NCBI RefSeq assembly: GCF_000203815.1
Contig: NW_004457723.1
Coordinates: forward strand, 496,001 to 560,000
DNA: 64,000 nucleotides
From: Cavenderia fasciculata
Lineage: Eukaryota; Evosea; Eumycetozoa; Acytosteliales; Cavenderiaceae
Direction of reading: 5' to 3'
The position numbers and the translations under genes were made by a program. Of this stretch, positions 63,179-64,000 are shown in pieces. Below the pieces are notes generated by a model. The model was not told the DNA's origin. It did no database searches and saw only the letters and a list, made by a program, of their open reading frames with translations. Each line of letters starts with the position of its first letter. Within the stretch, counting starts at the first letter, position 1.

Positions 63179-64000
63179 ATGATGACATATCTCTATTTCT
63201 ATCTCTCTATCAAACAAATACTTTATATCATTTGTTTATTGTATTGGAGTATTGCAATAACAATCTATCTTGGTCGAGTTTATTTAAAGTCATTTCAAGA
63301 TTTTACAAGTTATGGCAAACTCTCATCAAATCTTCAAAAGAACAACAAAAAGAAGAGGATAGAACCTTCTTCATCATCATCTTCTCTTTCATATTATATT
63401 GGTAGATTATTTCATTTACTTTATTTAGATAGAGAATGGATTGAAACAAAGAATGGATGGTTAACATTTTATTTAATATCAATGTTGTTATCATTGATTT
63501 CTATACTCGGTCAATCAAATTTTAAATATACTTTTGGTCAAGATGAAAAGGAAGGATCATCATCATCATCATTATCATCATCATCACAACAACAATTATA
63601 TTTATTCTATTTGTTAATGTTTATTCAAGCAAGTAGAAGATTATTTGAAACTTTATTTGTTCAGAAACATTCTAGATCTAGGATGAACAACTTGTTGTTT
63701 ATCTCTGGTGTATCTTATTATTTGTTTATTACTTTATCACCTTGTTTCTCAACACCCTATACTTTTAATCTTGGTAGTTTTAATTTCATCCCATTTATCA
63801 TCTTTGCCATCGCATCCTATTCACAAAGACAAGTTCATATCATCTTGTCAAATATTCGAAATATTCCATCCGTCATTATAACTTCATCGTCGCAGTCAAT
63901 GGACAAACATTATGAAATTCCAAAAGGATTTTTATTCAACTATATATCATGTCCTCATTTCCTAATGGAAATTATCATTTATACTTGTTTCTTTTTAATT
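63179..64000 (+). CDS. srd5a3: Polyprenol reductase/SRD5A3-like enzyme (partial, runs off the window)
   Basis: An open frame of 274 codons runs from ATG 63179 (alternative ATG 63182) to the last base without a stop. It has several hydrophobic membrane segments and a Ser-rich loop. It shows the C-terminal pattern of the steroid 5-alpha-reductase family, specifically the SRD5A3/DFG10 branch: FIQASRRLFETLFVQKHS, then HYEIPKGFLFNYISCPHFL followed by MEIIIYTC. SRD5A3 reduces polyprenol to dolichol in the ER for N-glycosylation. The remaining C-terminal part, about 60 residues in the family, lies beyond the window. It shares a promoter region of about 210 bp with the SNAPC4-like gene. Confidence 0.85.
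   Translation, partial: MMTYLYFYLSIKQILYIICLLYWSIAITIYLGRVYLKSFQDFTSYGKLSSNLQKNNKKKRIEPSSSSSSLSYYIGRLFHLLYLDREWIETKNGWLTFYLISMLLSLISILGQSNFKYTFGQDEKEGSSSSSLSSSSQQQLYLFYLLMFIQASRRLFETLFVQKHSRSRMNNLLFISGVSYYLFITLSPCFSTPYTFNLGSFNFIPFIIFAIASYSQRQVHIILSNIRNIPSVIITSSSQSMDKHYEIPKGFLFNYISCPHFLMEIIIYTCFFLI

Overview
The window looks like nuclear DNA of a dictyostelid social amoeba. Spacers are very A/T-rich, introns are short and A/T-rich with GTA donors, and proteins carry long runs of Gln, Asn, Ser, Thr and His. Several genes belong to families I recognise from Dictyostelium: a G-alpha of the gpaH type, a 137-residue cofilin, an AP180/CALM adaptor, F-box proteins with FNIP-like repeats and ankyrin proteins. 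I cannot fix the species.

Layout. 1-13 kb: an Asn/Ser-rich protein of unknown function (+), an F-box/FNIP-like protein (+), the splicing factor Cwc2/RBM22 (+), and a large leucine-rich repeat protein (-). 13-20 kb: a long spacer, a G-alpha subunit (+) and a very divergent tubulin (+). 20-27 kb: a 1758-residue Rab GTPase-CLU-TPR fusion (+), convergent with a very-long-chain 3-hydroxyacyl-CoA dehydratase (-). 27-30 kb: an accessory patch with tRNA-Arg, three poly(A)-ended retroposon tails, a copied half tRNA and a broken HNH-type gene. 30-39 kb: the Tudor splicing factor SPF30/SMNDC1 (-), a RUN/Rubicon-type protein (+), a second CLU-TPR protein with LRRs (-), and cofilin (-). 40-52 kb: a two-RRM poly-Gln protein (-), a 4-kb spacer, AP180/CALM (+) and a PPR-like, probably mitochondrial protein (+). 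52-60 kb: a second accessory patch with tRNA-Phe and its palindromic half-copies, a tandem pair of SAP-like acidic proteins (-), an ankyrin protein (-), tRNA-Val and more retroposon sequence. 60-64 kb: the SNAPC4 (SNAP190) Myb protein (-) and, running off the right edge, a polyprenol reductase/SRD5A3-like gene (+).

Genes are dense and often convergent with 50-120 bp gaps. No operon-like organisation is expected or seen. The most unusual items are the Rab-CLU-TPR fusion with a CLU-TPR-LRR relative nearby, the divergent tubulin, the poly(A)-ended insertions on the 5' side of tRNA genes, a three-copy palindromic (MITE-like) element, and inverted-repeat units built around the tRNA-Phe 5' end. Four otherwise sound genes each show one abrupt frame change (tubulin, CLU-LRR, AP180, PPR). 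This could be sequence error, and I flag each one separately.
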